A stretch of 64,000 nt of DNA from Anaeromyxobacter dehalogenans 2CP-C (GTDB taxonomy: Bacteria > Myxococcota > Myxococcia > Myxococcales > Anaeromyxobacteraceae), in the NCBI RefSeq assembly GCF_000013385.1, contig NC_007760.1:4748001-4812000 (forward strand), written 5' to 3'. Below, in pieces: positions 17,826 through 27,247 of this stretch. The notes beneath the pieces are model-generated. The model saw only the letters and a program-made list of their open reading frames with translations, had not been told where the DNA came from and ran no database searches. Every line of letters begins with the position of its first letter. Position 1 is the stretch's first letter. Position numbers and translations under genes: made by a program.

Positions 17826-17853
17826 TCCACCCCCGGGGCGGCCGCCCGGCCGC

Positions 17854-20376
17854 TCAGGGTTGCGGCTCGGCGTCGGTGCCGCCGCGCGTCGCGGCCGCCC
17901 GGGCCGCCGCCGCGCGGGCGCGCGACCGCTCCCGCCAGCGCATCGCGGCGGGCAGCGCCAGCAGCGCCGCCGCCAGGCACGCCACCTCGCCGAGCACCGC
18001 CAGGAGCCCGAACGAGATGAGCGCCTGGTTCCGGGCGATGAGCAGCGACGAGTAGCCGATGATGGTGGTGAGCGAGCAGAGCGCCACCGCGCCGCCGGTG
18101 GTCCGGACGATGTCCGCGACCGACCCGGCGTGATCGACCCGCCGGCGCTGGAAGATGTTGGTCGCGTAGTCCACGCCGATGCCGAACGTGATGGGCAGCG
18201 CGATGAAGTTCAGCATGTTGAGCCGGAGCTGGAGCGCGCCCGCGAGCCCCATGAACCAGAGCACGCCGACGCCCAGCGCCGCGAGCACGCCCAGGGCGTC
18301 CCCGAGCGAGCGCACCGAGCGGCGCCCGAGCCCGAACGCCAGCATCACCAGCGCCACCACGCCGAGGAGCGACAGCACCGTGGCGCGCGGGCCGTCGTGC
18401 TCGATGGCGTCGAGCACGTCCGCGAACACCAGGGTGGAGCTGGCCATGGGCAGGTCGGGGCGCGGCATCGGCACCGAGCGCAGCTCGCGCGCGAAGCGGC
18501 GCACGTCGAGCCCGTTCCAGACGTCCATCCGGCCCGACGGGTAGACAAGCACCGGGGTGCCGACGCGCCCGTCCACCTCGGTGAGCTGGCGCCGGATCAT
18601 GTCCGGCAGGTCCTTCGCGCCGAACGGGCGCAGGTCCGCCGGCGGGAGCACCTGCTCGATGGCCAGGCGCTTCTCCGGCGAGAGGAAGGAGAGGTTCTCC
18701 GGGGTGGCGAGCGCGCGCAGCTCGCGGATGAGCGGGAGCTTCGCCTCCTGGCCCTCCGGCACGAACGCGGCGACGGAGAGCACGTGGCCGAAGGTGGTGT
18801 CGGGCGTCGCCCGCATGTGCGCGTCGAGCGCCTTCGCGATGGCGCGCGCCTCGCCCTCGTCGCGGGCCAGGATCGCGGTGGGCGAGAGGTGGTCGCCGTG
18901 CAGCGCGTCCACCCGCTGGTCCCACCAGCCCGGGCCGCCGTCGGCGAGCGCCGACTGATCGCGCAGGCGGCGGAAGTCGTGCTCGATGGGATCCCGCGCC
19001 CAGCGGACCACCATCACCACCGAGGCGATCGAGAGCAGCACCGCCACCGTGACCATGCGGCGCGGCGCGCGCTCCACGATGGCCGAGATGGCGTAGGTGA
19101 AGACGGGGCGCGCCGGGCGCTGCCCCTGCCGCGGGATGGGCGCGCGGCGCTCCCAGGCGAGCACCAGCGCCGGCGTGACCGCGTACGCGGACACCCAGGA
19201 CAGCGCCATGCCCAGCCCGCCGATCAGGCCGAACTGGTTGAAGCCGCGGAAGTCGGTGGAGAGCAGCGAGGCGTAGGACACGCCCGCGGCGAGCGCCGCG
19301 GTGAGCGTCGCGAGCCAGGTGTTCGCGAGCGCGGTCACCATGGCGGGCCCGGGGGCCTGCCCGCGCCGGCGGTCCTCGAGGTAGCGCGCGAACAGGATCA
19401 GCCCGACGTTGATCCCGTTGCCCACCACGATGGAGCCGAGGAAGGCGGTGTTGGAGTTGAGGTGGCCGACGAAGATCTCGGCCAGGCCGAACGTCGCGAA
19501 GGTGCCCACGAGGAGCGGCGCGCCCACCGCGAACACGGCCTTCCAGGTGCGGTTGTAGACGACCACCGAGGCCGCCACCGCGAGCAGCACCAGGATGGTG
19601 GCCCACACCAGGTCCTCGGCGAGCGCGTCGTGCTCGAGGATGTTGTTGGCCACGTACCCGCCGTAGCCCACCTCGATGCCGGCCTTCGCGGGGTCGAGCC
19701 GCCCGACGGTCTCCTTCACCACCCGCTCGAGCGCCACCACGTCGCGGTAGTCGCCGGGCGGCGCGTCGAGCCGGATGACCATGGCGAGCGCGGTCATGGT
19801 CTCGCCCGGCGCGTGGCCGGGCACCTCGCCCATCACGTAGCCGCTCGGGAACTTGCCGAGCAGCCCCTTCCGCTCGCCGGCGATCCGATCGACCAGCCCC
19901 TCCACGTCCGGCGCCGGCCCCTCCGCCTTCCCCGCCAGCCGCGCCCGCTCCCACGCCACCCGCGCGCCGAGCGTGTCGCGCAGCGTGGCCAGCTCCTCGC
20001 GCGACAGGAACAGCAGCAGGCGCGGCTTGAAGAAGTCGCGCGCCTCGTCCACGCGGTACTCGACCCACCGCAGCAGGCCGGGCGGCGCGTCGTCCAGCGC
20101 GTCCGCGAGGTCGTCCGCGAAGAGCTGCAGCGCGAGCGGGTCCTTCCCCGCCAGCACCACCGACAGCTCGGCGAAGCCGCCGATGCGCTTCGTGAGCGCC
20201 TCCAGGTCGCGGGCGCTCCGGCTGTTCGCGGGGAGCAGCTCCGACATGTCCGGGCGCAGGTCGGCGTACAGGCGGAACGTGCCGTACCCGCCGGCGAGCG
20301 CCACCAGGGCGGCGACGGCGAGGATGGCGGCGCGGCGCCGCTCGGAGAACCGGACGAAGGCTTCGATGATGCGCAT
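17854..20376 (-). CDS. MMPL/RND-superfamily lipid exporter-like protein
   Basis: The 840-residue protein has one TM near the N-terminus, two large extracytoplasmic loops and two clusters of five or so TMs, as in MMPL/HpnN-type RND proteins. DLRPDMSELLPANS opens the first loop; FGIGVDYATNIFQRRR and SSTLVFADVLDAIEHDG are typical. Such proteins move lipids between membranes. It lies 12 bases after the metallophosphoesterase and at the end of the inositol-lipid cluster, so it is a good candidate exporter of that lipid. Substrate is inferred from context. Confidence 0.85.
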   Translation of the reverse strand: MRIIEAFVRFSERRRAAILAVAALVALAGGYGTFRLYADLRPDMSELLPANSRSARDLEALTKRIGGFAELSVVLAGKDPLALQLFADDLADALDDAPPGLLRWVEYRVDEARDFFKPRLLLFLSREELATLRDTLGARVAWERARLAGKAEGPAPDVEGLVDRIAGERKGLLGKFPSGYVMGEVPGHAPGETMTALAMVIRLDAPPGDYRDVVALERVVKETVGRLDPAKAGIEVGYGGYVANNILEHDALAEDLVWATILVLLAVAASVVVYNRTWKAVFAVGAPLLVGTFATFGLAEIFVGHLNSNTAFLGSIVVGNGINVGLILFARYLEDRRRGQAPGPAMVTALANTWLATLTAALAAGVSYASLLSTDFRGFNQFGLIGGLGMALSWVSAYAVTPALVLAWERRAPIPRQGQRPARPVFTYAISAIVERAPRRMVTVAVLLSIASVVMVVRWARDPIEHDFRRLRDQSALADGGPGWWDQRVDALHGDHLSPTAILARDEGEARAIAKALDAHMRATPDTTFGHVLSVAAFVPEGQEAKLPLIRELRALATPENLSFLSPEKRLAIEQVLPPADLRPFGAKDLPDMIRRQLTEVDGRVGTPVLVYPSGRMDVWNGLDVRRFARELRSVPMPRPDLPMASSTLVFADVLDAIEHDGPRATVLSLLGVVALVMLAFGLGRRSVRSLGDALGVLAALGVGVLWFMGLAGALQLRLNMLNFIALPITFGIGVDYATNIFQRRRVDHAGSVADIVRTTGGAVALCSLTTIIGYSSLLIARNQALISFGLLAVLGEVACLAAALLALPAAMRWRERSRARAAAARAAATRGGTDAEPQP

Positions 20377-20388
20377 GGATGGCGTCTT

Positions 20389-21120
20389 CTACCTCATCCC
20401 GCGCCCGGGGCGCGGATCCTCGATCTGCGGCCTCGGCGCCGGGTCCGTGCCCGGCTCGGCCAGGTCGGCGGCGTGCAGCACCGCGAGCCGCGGCCCGCCG
20501 GGGCCGAGCTCCAGGTACTCGAGGGCCTCGCCGTGGAGCGAGCCCGCGTTGGCGTAGCGATCGCCCGGCGCCAGGTGGGCCCGGTGCACGTGCCCGAACA
20601 CGCCGAGCGAGAAGCCGTCGCGCTCCACCTCGGCCAGGCACCGGCGCCGGAAGGTCGCCACCATCCAGTCCTCGGCCACGGCGCGCGCGGCCGCCTCGGC
20701 GAACCATGCCGCGCCCCGCACCACCCCGAACCGGCCGAAGCGCCGGGAGATTCCGTCGCCGAGCCGCCCCAGCGCGGAGGCGTTCACCGGGTCGGCGGCG
20801 TGCCCGTGGGCCACCAGGACGCGGCCGGTCCCGGGGACCTCCAGGACCACCCGCTCCTCGCCCGCGTCCGGATCGTGGTTGCCGCGCGTGCGCCGGAGCC
20901 GGCCCTCGCGGCCGAGCGCCTCCAGCTCGGCGACGACCAGCGGGTGCGCCGCCTCGGCCCGTCCACCGCCGGTGAACAGCTCGTCGAAGGCGTCGCCGTT
21001 CAGCACCACCGACGCGCCGTCGGCGCGCGCGCGCGCCAGGAAGGCGCGCGCCAGCCGCCCGTGCACCGCCGGGCTGCCCGGCGCGAGGTGCCAGTCGCTC
21101 GCGACGCGCCAGACGGTCAC
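20389..21120 (-). CDS. Metallophosphoesterase
   Basis: The 243-residue protein carries calcineurin-type motifs: SDWHL, LNGDAFDEL, RTRGNHDPDAGE and FGHVHRAHL. The pattern is like UDP-diacylglucosamine hydrolase and related membrane-lipid phosphatases. In this cluster it could remove the 3-phosphate from a phosphatidylinositol-phosphate intermediate, but this is inference. The GTG start overlaps the stop of the upstream acyltransferase (GTGA). Confidence 0.82.
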   Translation of the reverse strand: MTVWRVASDWHLAPGSPAVHGRLARAFLARARADGASVVLNGDAFDELFTGGGRAEAAHPLVVAELEALGREGRLRRTRGNHDPDAGEERVVLEVPGTGRVLVAHGHAADPVNASALGRLGDGISRRFGRFGVVRGAAWFAEAAARAVAEDWMVATFRRRCLAEVERDGFSLGVFGHVHRAHLAPGDRYANAGSLHGEALEYLELGPGGPRLAVLHAADLAEPGTDPAPRPQIEDPRPGRGMR

Positions 21121-21863
21121 CGCCCCGCCCTCCGCCTCGCGACCAGCCGGTCGTACAGCGCCTGCGTGCGCTCGCGCGCCAGCTCCTGGAGCGGCTTCAC
21201 GACCGCCGGATCCCGCGCCGAGCCCGGCCGCCGCTCCACCGGGATGGGCTCGCCGATCGCCATCTCCATCCGCGCGGGCAGCGGCAGCGGCGACCAGAAC
21301 GACAGCTTGCCCCACCGCACGCCCGGGTACGCCTCCGCGCCGCCCACCACCGCCACCGGGACGATGGGCACGCCGGTGCGCACCGCCATGCGCGCGAAGC
21401 CGAGCCGCCCGTCCCAGCGCAGCCGGTAGAAGTCGCGGGAGGGCTGCGCCTCGCGCATGCCGCCGGGGGTCACGAGCAGCGACTCGCCGCGCTCCAGCAC
21501 CGCGACGCAGTCCTCCTCGTCGGTCCCGACGATCCCGGCGTGCTCCTTCACGCGCGGCAGGCCGGGCAGGAAGCGCTCGATCTGCGACTCCGCCCCGACG
21601 ATGCGCAGCGGGCGCCAGTCCTCCAGCCGCCCGCTCTCGTGGAACTCCTTCCAGCCGAGGAAGTAGCAGGCCATCACGAGGTCGAGCACCAGGTACCCGG
21701 CGCCGTGCAGCGCCACGTAGATGCACGGGCCCTTCGGCACCGCGCCCTCGACGGTCATGCGGTGGTAGCGGACGAGCCGCCGCGCGCCGCCGAGGATCCA
21801 GCGGTAGGCGGGGTGCCGCGGGTCGAGCGGCGGCGGTGGGGCGTGGGGGGCTTGGCGGCTCAC
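21117..21863 (-). CDS. PlsC-like acyltransferase, second copy
   Basis: The 248-residue protein has PlsC-superfamily features: YVALHGAGYLVLDLV, GESLLVTPGGMREA and VPIVPVAVVGGAEAY. The first block has the HGAGYLVLD spacing rather than the strict HX4D motif, as in DAGAT/lysophospholipid acyltransferase-like branches. It is adjacent to a paralogue and downstream of a glycosyltransferase, so it probably acylates a glycolipid of the cluster. The GTG start overlaps the previous stop (GTGA). Confidence 0.8.
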   Translation of the reverse strand: MSRQAPHAPPPPLDPRHPAYRWILGGARRLVRYHRMTVEGAVPKGPCIYVALHGAGYLVLDLVMACYFLGWKEFHESGRLEDWRPLRIVGAESQIERFLPGLPRVKEHAGIVGTDEEDCVAVLERGESLLVTPGGMREAQPSRDFYRLRWDGRLGFARMAVRTGVPIVPVAVVGGAEAYPGVRWGKLSFWSPLPLPARMEMAIGEPIPVERRPGSARDPAVVKPLQELARERTQALYDRLVARRRAGR

Positions 21864-22564
21864 GTGCGGCTCCAGGGGGGTGCGCGCCGCGCGCGGACGG
21901 CCTCGTCGAGCAGCGCCTGCGTGGTCGCCGCGACCCCGTCGGCGAAGGCGGCCACCGCGGCCGCGTCGCCGGGCGGCGGCGGCGGCAGGGGGGCGCCGAA
22001 CCAGAAGTCGAGCGCCACCGGCAGCGGCACGGGCGGGAGCCACAGGGAGCCGTTCTTGCCGAGCGGGAGGCGGAGCGGGTGCTGCTGGTCGGCGCCGGCG
22101 ATCGCCACCGGCACCACCGGCACGCCGGCGGCGGCGGCGATGCGGGCGTAGCCGCGGCGCCCGGCCCAGTCGAGCGCGTCCTCGTCGCCGTACAGCTCGC
22201 GTGCGCCGCCCGGGAACACGAGCAGCGACTCGCCGCCCGCGAGCGCCGCGAGCGCCGCCTCCTCGGTCGCCTCGATGGTGCCGACGTGGCGCCGGACCCA
22301 GGCGAGGCCGGGGATGCGGTGCAGCGAGGTGCCGCGCTTCTCCATGGGGCGGAACGGGATCCGGTCGGCGTCCCAGAACGTGAGCAGGCCGAGCAGGAAG
22401 ATCTCGAAGTAGAGCCAGGTGCGCGGGTGCTTCGCGACGTAGATCACCGGCCGGTCGCGCGGGACCGCGTCGAGCCCGTGCACGCGCGGGCGGTACCAGA
22501 GCTTGAGGCCGCGCGCGAACGGGACGAGCACCGCCTTCTGGCGCCAGGTGCGGGGGAAGGCCAT
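21860..22564 (-). CDS. PlsC-like acyltransferase, first copy
   Basis: The 234-residue protein has YVAKHPRTWLYFEIFLLG, GESLLVFPGGARELY and VPVVPVAIAGADQQHP. These follow the PlsC fold, with KHPRTWLYFE in the place of the HX4D/E block. Its partner downstream is similar in length and motif spacing, suggesting an old duplication or a pair acting in sequence. It follows the glycosyltransferase by 18 bases. A PatA-like role on a glycosylated inositol lipid is proposed from context only. Confidence 0.8.
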   Translation of the reverse strand: MAFPRTWRQKAVLVPFARGLKLWYRPRVHGLDAVPRDRPVIYVAKHPRTWLYFEIFLLGLLTFWDADRIPFRPMEKRGTSLHRIPGLAWVRRHVGTIEATEEAALAALAGGESLLVFPGGARELYGDEDALDWAGRRGYARIAAAAGVPVVPVAIAGADQQHPLRLPLGKNGSLWLPPVPLPVALDFWFGAPLPPPPPGDAAAVAAFADGVAATTQALLDEAVRARRAPPWSRT

Positions 22565-22582
22565 CGCGCGCTCCCGCCGCGG

Positions 22583-23722
22583 CTAGCCCCGCGCCGCGCG
22601 CGCCACCGGCGCGAGCGGGGGGACGGCCAGCGCGGGGCTCCCGGCGCCGGCCACCTGGTAGATGTGCAGCACGCGGGCCGCCACCCGCGACCAGCACAGC
22701 GCGTCGGCGCGCGCGCGCCCGCGGGCGCACAGCCGCGCCCGCAGCCCGGCGTCGAGCCCCGCCCGCCACAGCGCCGCGGCGAGCGCGTCCGGATCGCCGG
22801 CCCGCACCAGCAGCGCGGCGCCGCGGGCCGCCTCGGCGTAGCCGGGGATGTCGCTCGCCACCACCGGGCAGCCCGCCGCCATGGCCTCGGCGAGCACCAT
22901 CCCGAAGCTCTCGCCGCCGAGCGACGGCGCGCAGAACACGTCGCTGTCGCGGTAGGCCCGGGCCAGCGCGTCGTCGCTCACCCGGCCCAGGAAGCGGACC
23001 CCGGCGCGGGCGGCCCGCCCGGCCCAGCGCTCCACCGGTCCGTCGCCGACCACCTCGACCTCCACCGCCTGGCCGCGGGCGCGCAGGCGCTCCGCCGCCT
23101 CGAGCAGCACCGCCAGGCCCTTGCGCGGCTCGCCGAAGCGCCCGACGAACAGGACGCGCGGCGGCGCGTGCGGCGGGCGCGGCCCGGCGTCGGCGTCCGC
23201 CCCGAACCGCCACCGCTCCACGCCGTTCGGGATGACGGCGATGCGGCCGCGGAAGATGGGGCGCGCGAAGCGCTTCGCCTGGCGCGAGACCGCGATGCCG
23301 AAGTCCACGCGGGCCAGGCCCGCGGAGGCGAAGCGGCGCAGCACCGACTGCAGCCACGGCTCGCGCTCGGCGTTCGCGTGGAACGTCGCCACCACCGGCC
23401 CGCGCGCGTGGCGCAGCGCGTGGCGCCCCGGCCCGGGCACGATGGGCTCGTGCACGTGGACGACGTCGAAGTCGTGCGCGTCGAGGTAGGCGCGGGTGGC
23501 GCGCTCCGACACGAGCAGGCCGATGCGCGCGACCGAGCCGTTCGCCGGCACCGGCAGCACGCCCCGGAGCCCGTCGCAGCCGTCCGGCACCGCGCCGCTC
23601 GCCGGCCCCAGCACCCGCGCCTCGACGCCGAGCCCGCCCAGCGCGCGGGCGAGGCCGAGCGCGTGGCGGTTCACGCCGCCGTCGTGGGACAGGTCGTACG
23701 GCGTGACGATGCAGACGCGCAC
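22583..23722 (-). CDS. GT4-family glycosyltransferase (PimA/PimB-like)
   Basis: The 379-residue retaining glycosyltransferase has the GT-B fold. The N-terminal VTPYDLSHDGGVNRHALGLA is a glycine-rich acceptor-side motif close to mycobacterial PimA. The C-terminal half has VGRFGEPRKGLAVLLEA and the EX7E-type donor block ESFGMVLAEAMAAGCPVVAS. It probably adds a sugar, possibly mannose, to the inositol lipid made by its two upstream neighbours. A GTG start at 23722 lies nine bases after the upstream gene's stop. Donor and acceptor are inferred. Confidence 0.88.
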   Translation of the reverse strand: MRVCIVTPYDLSHDGGVNRHALGLARALGGLGVEARVLGPASGAVPDGCDGLRGVLPVPANGSVARIGLLVSERATRAYLDAHDFDVVHVHEPIVPGPGRHALRHARGPVVATFHANAEREPWLQSVLRRFASAGLARVDFGIAVSRQAKRFARPIFRGRIAVIPNGVERWRFGADADAGPRPPHAPPRVLFVGRFGEPRKGLAVLLEAAERLRARGQAVEVEVVGDGPVERWAGRAARAGVRFLGRVSDDALARAYRDSDVFCAPSLGGESFGMVLAEAMAAGCPVVASDIPGYAEAARGAALLVRAGDPDALAAALWRAGLDAGLRARLCARGRARADALCWSRVAARVLHIYQVAGAGSPALAVPPLAPVARAARG

Positions 23723-23731
23723 GGCCGATCC

Positions 23732-24511
23732 CTAGGGCGTGCCGGCCGGCGGCGCGCCCGGGGCGCCGTGCTGGGCCCCGCCCGCGGCCGCACCCTCGCC
23801 GTGGCGGAGCATCTGGTGGATCACCCACAGGCGCCCGAGCGCGGTGCCGCCCGCGCCCAGGGCGACGAGCGCGCAGGTCGTCTCGAGCAGCGGCAGCACG
23901 GCCGGCGCGGGCACGAACGACGCCGCGAGCAGCGCCGCCATGAGCATCACCACCCGGTGCGGCCGCTCCAGCCCGAACGTCGGGCAGGAGACGCCCAGGC
24001 CCTCGCCGCGGGCCCGGGTGTACGAGACCATCATCGAGGCGGAGAGCGCGCCCACCGCCCACAGCATCCCGGAGCGATCCGGGAACGCCGCGGCCAGGCC
24101 GGCGAACATCGCGATCTCGGAGACGCGATCGAGGTTGGAGTCGAGGAACGCGCCGGCCCGGGTCTGGGTCCCGGTGCGGCGGGCCAGCTCGCCGTCGAGC
24201 AGGTCGCACCAGGAGCCGTAGACCAGCAGCAGGAACGCCCACCCGAAGCCCCCCAGCCCGACCGCGACGCCGGCGGCCGCGGTCAGCGCGGTGCCGATGG
24301 CGGTCACGCCGTTCGCGGAGAGCCCGACCGCGTTCGCGGCGCGCAGCAGCGGCCCGCTCACGAAGTAGGCCCACCGGCCCAGGATCCCGATGATCCCGCG
24401 CCGGCCGGTGAAGCGGGCCGGCTCGGGCGGGCGCACCACCGCGTAGGCGAGGGCGGTGGCCGCGCCGAGGGCCAGGTGGGCGAGGATCGCGAGTCGCGCG
24501 CCGGTGGGCAT
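23732..24511 (-). CDS. CDP-alcohol phosphatidyltransferase (phosphatidylinositol-phosphate synthase-like)
   Basis: The 259-residue membrane protein contains the full DG-x2-AR-x8-G-x3-D-x3-D catalytic signature, preceded by SWCDLLDGELARR. Several TM helices surround it. This family joins CDP-diacylglycerol to an alcohol. Lying six bases after inositol-phosphate synthase, it probably uses inositol-1-phosphate to make phosphatidylinositol phosphate, as mycobacterial PgsA1 does. The long Ala/Gly/Pro-rich C-terminus is probably disordered. Confidence 0.87.
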   Translation of the reverse strand: MPTGARLAILAHLALGAATALAYAVVRPPEPARFTGRRGIIGILGRWAYFVSGPLLRAANAVGLSANGVTAIGTALTAAAGVAVGLGGFGWAFLLLVYGSWCDLLDGELARRTGTQTRAGAFLDSNLDRVSEIAMFAGLAAAFPDRSGMLWAVGALSASMMVSYTRARGEGLGVSCPTFGLERPHRVVMLMAALLAASFVPAPAVLPLLETTCALVALGAGGTALGRLWVIHQMLRHGEGAAAGGAQHGAPGAPPAGTP

Positions 24512-24517
24512 CGCCGG

Positions 24518-25825
24518 CTAGCCGACCGCGGCCTGCTTGGCGGCCTGCGCGGCCGCGTCGGCGTAGCTGCGCAGCTTCGCGAACAGGTTGGTCTGCTGCT
24601 GGAAGAGGTCGTGCACCGCGCCGTTGCCGGCCGCGGTCACCGGGCTCTTGAAGAAGAAGGAGAGCCACTCCTGCGGCCCCTTCTCCCCGGCCCGCTGCGC
24701 CAGGTCGGCGAGGATGGCGAGATCGACCGCGAGCGGCGCCGCCAGGATCGAGTCCCGGCACTGGAAGTTGACCTTGATCTGCATCGGGTAGCCGAGCCAC
24801 CCGTAGAGATCGATCGCGTCCCAGCCTTCCTTGTTGTCGCCGCGCGGCGGGTAGTAGTGGATCGTGACCTTGTGGTCGATGTCCCCGTAGAGCTCGGGGT
24901 GCTGCTTCGGCGACAGGATCGAGTCGAGCACCGAGAGCTTCGAGACCTCCTTGGTCTTGAAGCTGGCGGCGTCGTCGAGCACCTCGCCGTCTCGGTTGCC
25001 GAGGATGTTGGTGGAGAACCAGCCGTCGAGCCCGAGCAGCCGCGCGTGCAGCATGGGGGCGATGGTGGTCTTCATCAGCGTCTGGCCGGTCTTGAAGTCC
25101 TTGCCGCCGGTGACGATGCCCTCGCGCTCGGCCAGCTCGCGGAGCGCGGGGGTGTCCTGCGACAGGTTCGGCGCGCCGTTCATGAACGGCAGCCCGGTCT
25201 TCATCGCGGCGTAGGCGTAGACCATCGACGGCGCGATGGTCGGGTCGTTCCGGTCGAGCGCGGCCTCGAACGCCTCCAGCGAGGCATGGGCCGGGCCGAT
25301 CTCGGCGTAGACCTCGGTCGAGCCGGTCCACACCATCACGCCGCGGGCGCAGCGGTGCTTCTCCATGAAGCCGCGGATGTCGGCCTGGAGCGCCTCCGCC
25401 TTCTCGCGCAGCGAGCCCTTCTTGACGTTCGGGCCGTCGAGGCGGCGCACCCACTCGGTGTCGAACACCGCCGGCATGGGCTTGATGGCCTCGAGCTCCG
25501 CCTTGAGCGGCTCGAGGTGGTCGCGGTTCAGCACCCGGGCGCGACACGCGGCCGCATACACGTCGTCCGGGATGGGATCCCAGCCGCCGAACACGAGGTC
25601 GTCGAACGACGCGAGCGGCAGCACGTCCTTGATGAGGCGGCCGTGGTTGTGGCCGTCGTCCAGGAAGTGGCCGAGCTGGGTGAGCGACCCCACCGGCTGC
25701 GCCAGCTTCTTGCGGACGGCGTGGACCCCGGCGATGGCGGTGGTGGCGACGGCGCCCATGCCAGGCATGAGCACCGCCAGCTTTTCCCCCTTGCGCAGGG
25801 GCTTGAGACCGGAAACGAGTTTCAT
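24518..25825 (-). CDS. ino1: Inositol-3-phosphate synthase
   Basis: The 435-residue NAD-dependent enzyme converts glucose-6-phosphate to L-myo-inositol-3-phosphate. Family features include the Rossmann start LAVLMPGMGAVATT, GWDPIPDDVY, GGKDFKTGQTLMKTTIAPML and GWFSTNILGNRDG, followed by KTKEVSK. The ATG at 25825 follows AGAGGTG. It is the first gene of the inositol-lipid cluster. The 179 bases upstream separate it from the same-strand AlkZ-like gene and probably hold the promoter. Confidence 0.93.
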   Translation of the reverse strand: MKLVSGLKPLRKGEKLAVLMPGMGAVATTAIAGVHAVRKKLAQPVGSLTQLGHFLDDGHNHGRLIKDVLPLASFDDLVFGGWDPIPDDVYAAACRARVLNRDHLEPLKAELEAIKPMPAVFDTEWVRRLDGPNVKKGSLREKAEALQADIRGFMEKHRCARGVMVWTGSTEVYAEIGPAHASLEAFEAALDRNDPTIAPSMVYAYAAMKTGLPFMNGAPNLSQDTPALRELAEREGIVTGGKDFKTGQTLMKTTIAPMLHARLLGLDGWFSTNILGNRDGEVLDDAASFKTKEVSKLSVLDSILSPKQHPELYGDIDHKVTIHYYPPRGDNKEGWDAIDLYGWLGYPMQIKVNFQCRDSILAAPLAVDLAILADLAQRAGEKGPQEWLSFFFKSPVTAAGNGAVHDLFQQQTNLFAKLRSYADAAAQAAKQAAVG

Positions 25826-26004
25826 GTGCACACCTCTGGGCGGTGGCCGCGAAGGGCGCGGCGCCTCCTCTTCCTGCCCCCGCGCTCCGGAAGGCTGCAC
25901 GCCGCCCAGGAACGCATGACGGCAGAACGGGCTGCCGGTGGCCGGGTTTCTACCTCATGGCGGGCCGGGGCGAAAGGGTAAGGCGCACCCCGTGGGAGCC
26001 GCGC

Positions 26005-27129
26005 TCATCGGCGGCCTGCCGCGTTCGGCCGGGCGAAGCGCACGTCGTGAACCCGCGCGCCGGGCTCCATGAAGCGCAGGAGCGCCTCGCCCTCGGCGCC
26101 CAGCGCCAGCCGCGCGGCGCCGTCGAGCGTCGCGAACGGCTCCACCACCAGCGCCGTCCCGCGCCGCCCGCGCTCGGTGCGCCAGGTCCCCTCCACCCGC
26201 CCGTCCACCAGGAAGCACGCGCGCACCAGCCCGTTGTTCGTCACCACCAGCGGCCGGTGCGCGTCGTCGATGAACCGCCGCCGGTCGGCGTGGGCGAGGA
26301 GGATGGCGTCGAACTCCCCCAGGAACCGCACCGGCGCCGCCACGTCCTCGGACGGGCGCGGCGCGTCGGCGAGATCGAGGAGCTCGCGCCCGTCCTCGTC
26401 GCGAAAGGTGCGCAGGCCGGCCCCGGGCCCCTCGAGCGCCTCGCGCACCGCGCGGAGGCCGGTGAACGTGGCGAGGTCGGCCACGCTGGCCGGGCCGACC
26501 GCGGCGAGCGCGCGCCGCAGGAGCGCCTGCGGCGCCGCCGCGGCCTCGCAGGGCCGTCCCAGCCAGGCCTCCGCGTCCGCGAACGACGCCGCGCCCGGCC
26601 ATCCCCAGGGCGCGCCCGCCTCCGGCACCTGCACGAGCGGCAGGGTGTAGCGCACCGCGAGCAGCGCCACGTCGGCGTCCGCCCCGGGGAAGCGGTCCGC
26701 CACGAGCGTCCGCAGCGCGTCGAACGTGCACGGCGCGTCCGCCAGGCAGCCGCGGGCCGCCCCCTCCAGCGCCGGCCGGTCGAAGGTCTCCAGCCGCCGC
26801 CCCCGGCCGGCGCGCAGCGCGGCCTCGAGCGACGGGCCGAGCGCGGCCCGCAGGCGCAGGAGATCGCGGGCGGAGAGCAGCTGCAGCGTGCCGCGCAGGA
26901 ACGGGGCGCGCACCACCTCCCGCGCCAGGGCGGCGCGCGAGAGGTCCGCCGGCGCGAAGCCGTCGAGGCGCGCCCAGAGCGCGAGGAACGGCGGGCGGGC
27001 GAGCTGGGCCTGGACGCAGAGGAGCCGCTCCAGCGCGCGCACCGGCCCGGCCCGCTCGCGCGCGAGGAGGAGCTGACGGGCGAGCGTGGCGCGGTTCAGG
27101 GCGCGGCGGGTGAGGAGCGGCGGGGGCAT
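26005..27129 (-). CDS. AlkZ-like (HTH_42) winged-helix DNA glycosylase family protein
   Basis: The 374-residue protein has the HTH_42 layout of winged helices. A conserved QAQ lies in LLCVQAQLARPPFLALWARL, the position of the catalytic QxQ motif in AlkZ-type glycosylases. The later FLGEFDAILLAHADRRRFI and VFVDGRVEGTW-like segment (FLVDGRVEGTWRTERG) are family-typical. AlkZ removes alkylated or interstrand-crosslinked bases, so a DNA repair role is possible. The ATG at 27129 is chosen over an upstream frame extension that runs into low-complexity sequence. Confidence 0.72.
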   Translation of the reverse strand: MPPPLLTRRALNRATLARQLLLARERAGPVRALERLLCVQAQLARPPFLALWARLDGFAPADLSRAALAREVVRAPFLRGTLQLLSARDLLRLRAALGPSLEAALRAGRGRRLETFDRPALEGAARGCLADAPCTFDALRTLVADRFPGADADVALLAVRYTLPLVQVPEAGAPWGWPGAASFADAEAWLGRPCEAAAAPQALLRRALAAVGPASVADLATFTGLRAVREALEGPGAGLRTFRDEDGRELLDLADAPRPSEDVAAPVRFLGEFDAILLAHADRRRFIDDAHRPLVVTNNGLVRACFLVDGRVEGTWRTERGRRGTALVVEPFATLDGAARLALGAEGEALLRFMEPGARVHDVRFARPNAAGRR

Positions 27130-27247
27130 TCCGCCGACAGTGTAACCCGCCGCCCCGACGCGCGGGCGCCCGGCCGCCCGGCGGCGCGCGGCCGCGCGGT
27201 TGCGGCCCGGCGCGCCGGTGCGGATCGTCGTCGCGGAGGGGAACGCG

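Noticed and set aside
20879-25981. Very long open frame (about 1700 codons) on the plus strand opposite the inositol-lipid cluster
   Set aside because: Its translation is Arg/Ala/Pro/His-rich with no domains. Such frames arise opposite GC-rich genes because stops are rare. The minus-strand genes have clear motifs.
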